NCBI GenBank assembly: GCA_019095985.1
Contig: CM032660.1
Location: 15,324,775-15,388,774 of the forward strand
Source: Streblospio benedicti
Taxonomy: Eukaryota; Annelida; Polychaeta; Spionida; Spionidae
Direction of reading: 5' to 3'
Length of the DNA: 64,000 bases
Shown here: positions 60,269 to 64,000 of the stretch, in pieces
How positions within the stretch are numbered: position 1 is the stretch's first letter
Layout: each line of letters starts with the position of its first letter
Position numbers and translations under genes: made by a program
The notes under the pieces: model-generated
Told to the model about the DNA's origin: nothing
What the model saw: the letters and a program-made list of their open reading frames with translations, nothing else
Databases searched by the model: none

Positions 60269-60293
60269 ATTTACATTCACCCTTCCTTCAGAG

Positions 60294-61764
60294 ATGCCGT
60301 CCAGAATGCTGCGTGTGCTGGTGTGTCTGTTGGTGCTGGTTGGCCGCATTGAGGTGCACTGCCGGACGCACCTGTACCTCAAGGAGTGCGGCTCCAACCC
60401 CATGAACGACATGCACCAACTGTCCATGAGAACTGGTAAGTGCAAGCTCACTACATTGAACTTCATGTACATGTACATGCTCATAATGCTGCACAGGACT
60501 TACTCCATTTTGTGCTCTAGACGTCAGTGTTTCAGTCAAGATGGGGGTGAATCGATTAAGACTTTTAAAATGGAACTAAGTGTGCAGGGTTAACCTTGAT
60601 TGGTACGTGTTTAATAATAAACTTACACGCACGATTAATCTTCAATTAAAGACTACATTTACTAGGAGAACGCCTATGTAGTAATACCGAATGCTTTGCA
60701 CAGCTCTATCTTAATAGGGAGTCCATCATAAATTTGCATATAGATACAACCTCTATATTGAGACCACTTGAAATCAGCACTCCTGGTTGTTCTGGGTAGA
60801 GAGATTCTACTAAAGTTAAAAATGTCTCATAACTTAGCATGTTTAAATAGTATTATCAAATCTATATCACAAAAACCTTTTAAAACTACCACATTGAGAA
60901 AGGTATCAGTTGAAGGGATGCTCAAATGATTGTAAATGATTTTCACTAATATCTATGGTTGAAAACTTCCCAAATGGCCATTTTGAAGTTGGTGTTCTTC
61001 TTCGAACGGTTCTCCGCATATTTTGAGAGCCATTCGGCTCTTTTATTATTGTAATTCAGATATAGAGATAAGTATAATATTTTTTTCCAGGAAGAACACT
61101 GACCAGGGTGCTAATGCTTCTACGAAACTTGAATGAGACTGCGTACAAGTCTTTAGCTGAGCAAATTCAATCGTACGCTGCTTGCGTGGGGCTGGTGGAT
61201 ACCGGGTATTTCAAGAAGAGATCTTCCCCACACGACACCACGCAAGAGACACTGAAGGGCAAAGCAAGCTACGAGGTGACCCATTCTAGTGGAGGCGGGC
61301 AAAAGTTGCTCGGTCCCATTATAACCAAGGCGTTGATTCTTGCTCAAATGACTCAAGACACACCCATGGTAGAGAGAAATGATAAATGGCTAAAAGAAGC
61401 AGTCCCGATCGGGCAAAAGGGCGAGGTGTTTAATGAAGAGACAGGTGTTGACGAAAATAGAGGCAAACCGTTTAACATTGGCCAAGCAGACGATAGTAGT
61501 TCTGTAAGGGGTTTCTTCCTACAGGATTCACTAGACGCTTTAAAGCGAATGCTCGTTGAAAATCCAGACATTCAGATGGAACAGGATATGACGTCAGAAG
61601 ACACATCGCGTGACCGGGCGATTTTAGCAAATGCTCTGTTTTCTAGACCCGTCGAACGCGTTGATGATGGATGGGTTGAAAAGGCTGATGACTACGATAA
61701 CACTTCAGCCGACCAAGTATCAAGTATTCTACAAACTTTACAGAAAACACGAGAGGTGATTTAA
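60294..61764 (+). CDS. Secreted, prohormone-like protein, family unknown (two coding exons)
   Basis: Exons 60294-60435 and 61091-61764 join in phase 1 across a GTAAGT/TTTCCAG intron and encode 271 residues. The start MPSRMLRVLVCLLVLVGR is a clear signal peptide. The next ~65 residues contain three cysteines, one N-glycosylation sequon (NLNET) and a long amphipathic-helix-like stretch (RVLMLLRNLNETAYKSLAE). They end at YFKKR, a good prohormone-convertase site. The remaining ~180 residues are acidic and polar with few aromatic residues, include FLQDSLDALKRMLVENPD, and end KTREVI; no further typical amidated repeats are seen. An acceptor TTCCTTCAG sits just before the start codon, so a 5' leader exon is likely. 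I do not recognise the family; a peptide hormone or growth-factor-like precursor is inferred from architecture. Confidence 0.7.
60660..60815. repeat. Decayed MITE-like repeat in the intron
   Basis: Contains CTTAATAGGGAG, ACAACCTCTATATTGAGACC and the end word GAGATTCTACT, shared with the family at 30361-30526. The limits are approximate. Confidence 0.4.
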
Positions 61765-61773
61765 AAAGCGCTG

Positions 61774-61797
61774 GCACCCACTTGAGTTAGTGGGTGC
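61774..61797 (+). other. Stem-loop just after the stop codon
   Basis: GCACCCACT (61774-61782) pairs exactly with AGTGGGTGC (61789-61797), with a six-base loop. Two G-T and one C-G pair may extend it outward. It begins about 10 bases after the stop of the secreted-protein gene. Function is unknown. Confidence 0.6.
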
Positions 61798-61853
61798 TGG
61801 AAAAAATGGACTGACGTGCAATAGTCCGCATAGGGGCGGGTTTAAAAGGAAGT

Positions 61854-61900
61854 GGGGTTTGGGGGGAGTGGGGGGAGGGGGAGAGGGATGTGGGGAAACG
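61854..61900 (+). other. G-rich tract, possible G-quadruplex
   Basis: Several runs of three to six G within about 45 bases in the presumed 3' UTR of the secreted-protein gene, enough for a quadruplex on the transcript strand. Confidence 0.55.
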
Positions 61901-62865
61901 GCCAACAAAAAGGGTGTGGGGTTTCAAGGATGTGAGATGTGGAACAAAGCATCAAAATTTGTGGGATGTGAAAAAAGGTTTTAAAAAAAAGACCTAGGTA
62001 CAATGTGGGAAACAATGCCACAAAATTAGGGGCGTGGGATTTCTTGATGCCTTATAATCCCCTCATAGTAAGGCCAATACAGCAAATCTTTACATCCGAA
62101 ATGAGCGTGGTCGGGGTTATTTTTGGAGGGATTTTGACAGTCTGTTGCCTTGTGTATGTCGATGCTGATATAATTAGCCATCGCACTGTCACAAATCGTT
62201 GGCGGATTTTGCGACATTCTTGAGAAAACGTATGAATTATTTTCCAGGTGATTTATACGCAGATGCACTCACATTGCATCATACGAAGTCAATTGAGTAG
62301 TAACCAACCTAATATCCTTGTATGGAAATGCCATATATTCAACATTTTGTTGATGGGAAAGAGGCGCCTACGCCGACTTTTATTTAGGCTCATTTGTGAC
62401 ATCACTATATCCTTAAAATTTACAAACGATAAAAATGTTTTTGACACGTATCATGATATGAATTATTATCAAATTATTGTTTGTCTTACGTGGTCTTAAT
62501 TGAGCTAGTTTCCATGTGTGTCTTGTTCATGTTCACTATAGAGAATTTCAAAGAGATTTTGAAAATCACTACAACATTTTAGAAACTCCCGGCGGTCATC
62601 GGAAATTGATGTCTTATTTGAAGCCTACAATTTTGTTCAAAATAAGTATCTAAATAATGTATATACAATTTTATGTATACGTCTATAATGACACATTAAC
62701 ATTTATCTTTCCTTATTACATCAGTTGCCGATGTCATTAAAATTTATCAAAAAGTGCTGCAAGTGTGTTGTGGGTAAAGTACACGTTTTGCTAGTGATTG
62801 TCATCTCATTGGAATTTTCTAGTTCTATTAAAATTCAATATATTGATATTGTAAAGCAATAACCA

Positions 62866-62871
62866 AATAAA
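62866..62871 (+). terminator. Possible polyadenylation signal
   Basis: AATAAA, the first on the plus strand after the stop codon at 61764. Confidence 0.35.
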
Positions 62872-62890
62872 TGTACAGCATGCATGTATG

Positions 62891-64000
62891 ACCTTGTTAA
62901 ATATGACTGAAAGAATATATATATATATATATATAGATATGTGAATAATTTAAAAATAAACATTCCTCTTTCTAACCACTAGTTACATGTTACATTTTGT
63001 AATAATTATGTTAGTTATGACACTTCAAACATTAAGCAGGACAGACATCGTATACTTTAGTACAAAATAACACATAGTAAAACGTTAGTTAACAACATAA
63101 AGTCGCCTAGTAAGTTTACAAGATGTAATTCAAGCATTTAAACACTATCGACAATGATTGTGGACATACATTAATTTTGCATATAAATTTTTGTATTTAC
63201 AGTTCACACTGTCACCAATAACATACCAACATATATACATATGCATTTAGCAACATACAAAGACTTAGAGTATTGTTAAAAGGCAACACTATTTGGTATA
63301 ATAAAGTTACACGTACATAATCTTTCACCTTTTCAATAACAAACCTAAAAGTACATACGTATTCACAATATATCTTAAGTTTTTCTTCACATAAATCAAC
63401 AACCAATTCTACAAGAGTGAGCTTTTGACACATGTTATAATCTTTTATGGTATCCCGTTTTCAGTAAAAGGTTGAGAAAACCTACAGTAGCGCCTCTATA
63501 TACACTATCTTTGGGAACAAATGACAATTGCATTGAAACTATAACCAGGTCCATTCGCGGGTTCGTGGTTGTTGTTGACTGTAACCTCCACAGCTTTAAT
63601 TGCATTGAGATTATTTTTACAAATTAACTCACATTCACACGTATAAGATCTTTGCCTACACATTTGCATACATTATGAGGTGACGTGGTGACTGGCGAAC
63701 TGTTATATCACTGAAAGAAATTTTGATGCGATTTCGCATGTGATTTTTTTTGTGAAATAAAACCAGAAAGGTTACTTGAATGAGACTTAAAATTACCTCA
63801 AGCGACGGGCAAATTTTGCGATCATTGAATGAAATAAAACAAAAACATCTCCAGCGCATCTAGAGTCGGCGTCGCTTCATCCTCAGCATGTCAACGGGCC
63901 AATTCAAATGGATGAGGTAAAAAAAAGACCATAACGAACGACCAATTTACACTTAACATAATGTGGATCCATTCTCAGCGGCTGTGTGCTTATTGCATCT
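62891..64000. other. Intergenic, nothing identified
   Basis: AT-rich sequence with a short (AT)n run at about 62917-62935. No coding exon, RNA gene or repeat with clear limits. Confidence 0.6.

Larger units (their letters stand above)
61765..62890 (+). other. Presumed 3' UTR of the secreted-protein gene
   Basis: Follows the stop codon. The first AATAAA is at 62866-62871, about 1.1 kb downstream. It includes the stem-loop and the G-rich tract. The end is inferred from the signal only. Confidence 0.4.

Overview
The window is animal genomic DNA: AT-rich, with long introns, GT/AG splice sites and one 100-N assembly gap at 50161-50260. It is dominated by one complete-looking Notch receptor locus. 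The 36-EGF arrangement, intron density and gene content fit a marine invertebrate bilaterian. A deuterostome such as a hemichordate or echinoderm is my guess, but nothing in the sequence settles the phylum.

Region 1 (1-38065, + strand) holds the 3' 32 coding exons of Notch. The window begins inside the intron before the end of EGF repeat 3. EGF4 to EGF36 follow, then three LNR modules, the heterodimerisation domain, a transmembrane helix, the RAM segment (WFPEGW), the ankyrin repeats, and a last exon with basic clusters, the WSSSSP degron, a polyglutamine run and the terminal VYI. Every exon junction I placed keeps one open frame of about 2350 residues. Introns carry short foldback (MITE-like) elements and otherwise nothing I can name.

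Region 2 (38250-45470, - strand) holds a five-exon gene convergent with Notch. It encodes a lysine- and acid-rich, probably disordered and nuclear protein of about 407 residues that I do not recognise. Its last intron contains a broken LINE reverse-transcriptase fragment, which abuts the last splice acceptor, and a foldback element with a hammerhead-ribozyme-like core. It also contains an extra open exon (40325-40561) that could be an alternative 3' end.

Region 3 (45500-60290) is mostly non-coding. It holds two well-defined MITEs, a perfect 17-bp hairpin, a TATA-box promoter with a likely leader exon (47737-48003), the assembly gap, a 1.19-kb direct tandem duplication with internal subrepeats (51267-53630), and a CACCA-type satellite with an embedded LINE tail (59880-60260).

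Region 4 (60294-61764, + strand) is a two-exon gene for a 271-residue secreted, prohormone-like protein with a signal peptide, three cysteines near the N-terminus and a KKR processing site. I cannot assign it to a known family. The promoter at 47.7 kb may be its own. The rest of the window to 64000 is its 3' UTR and intergenic sequence.
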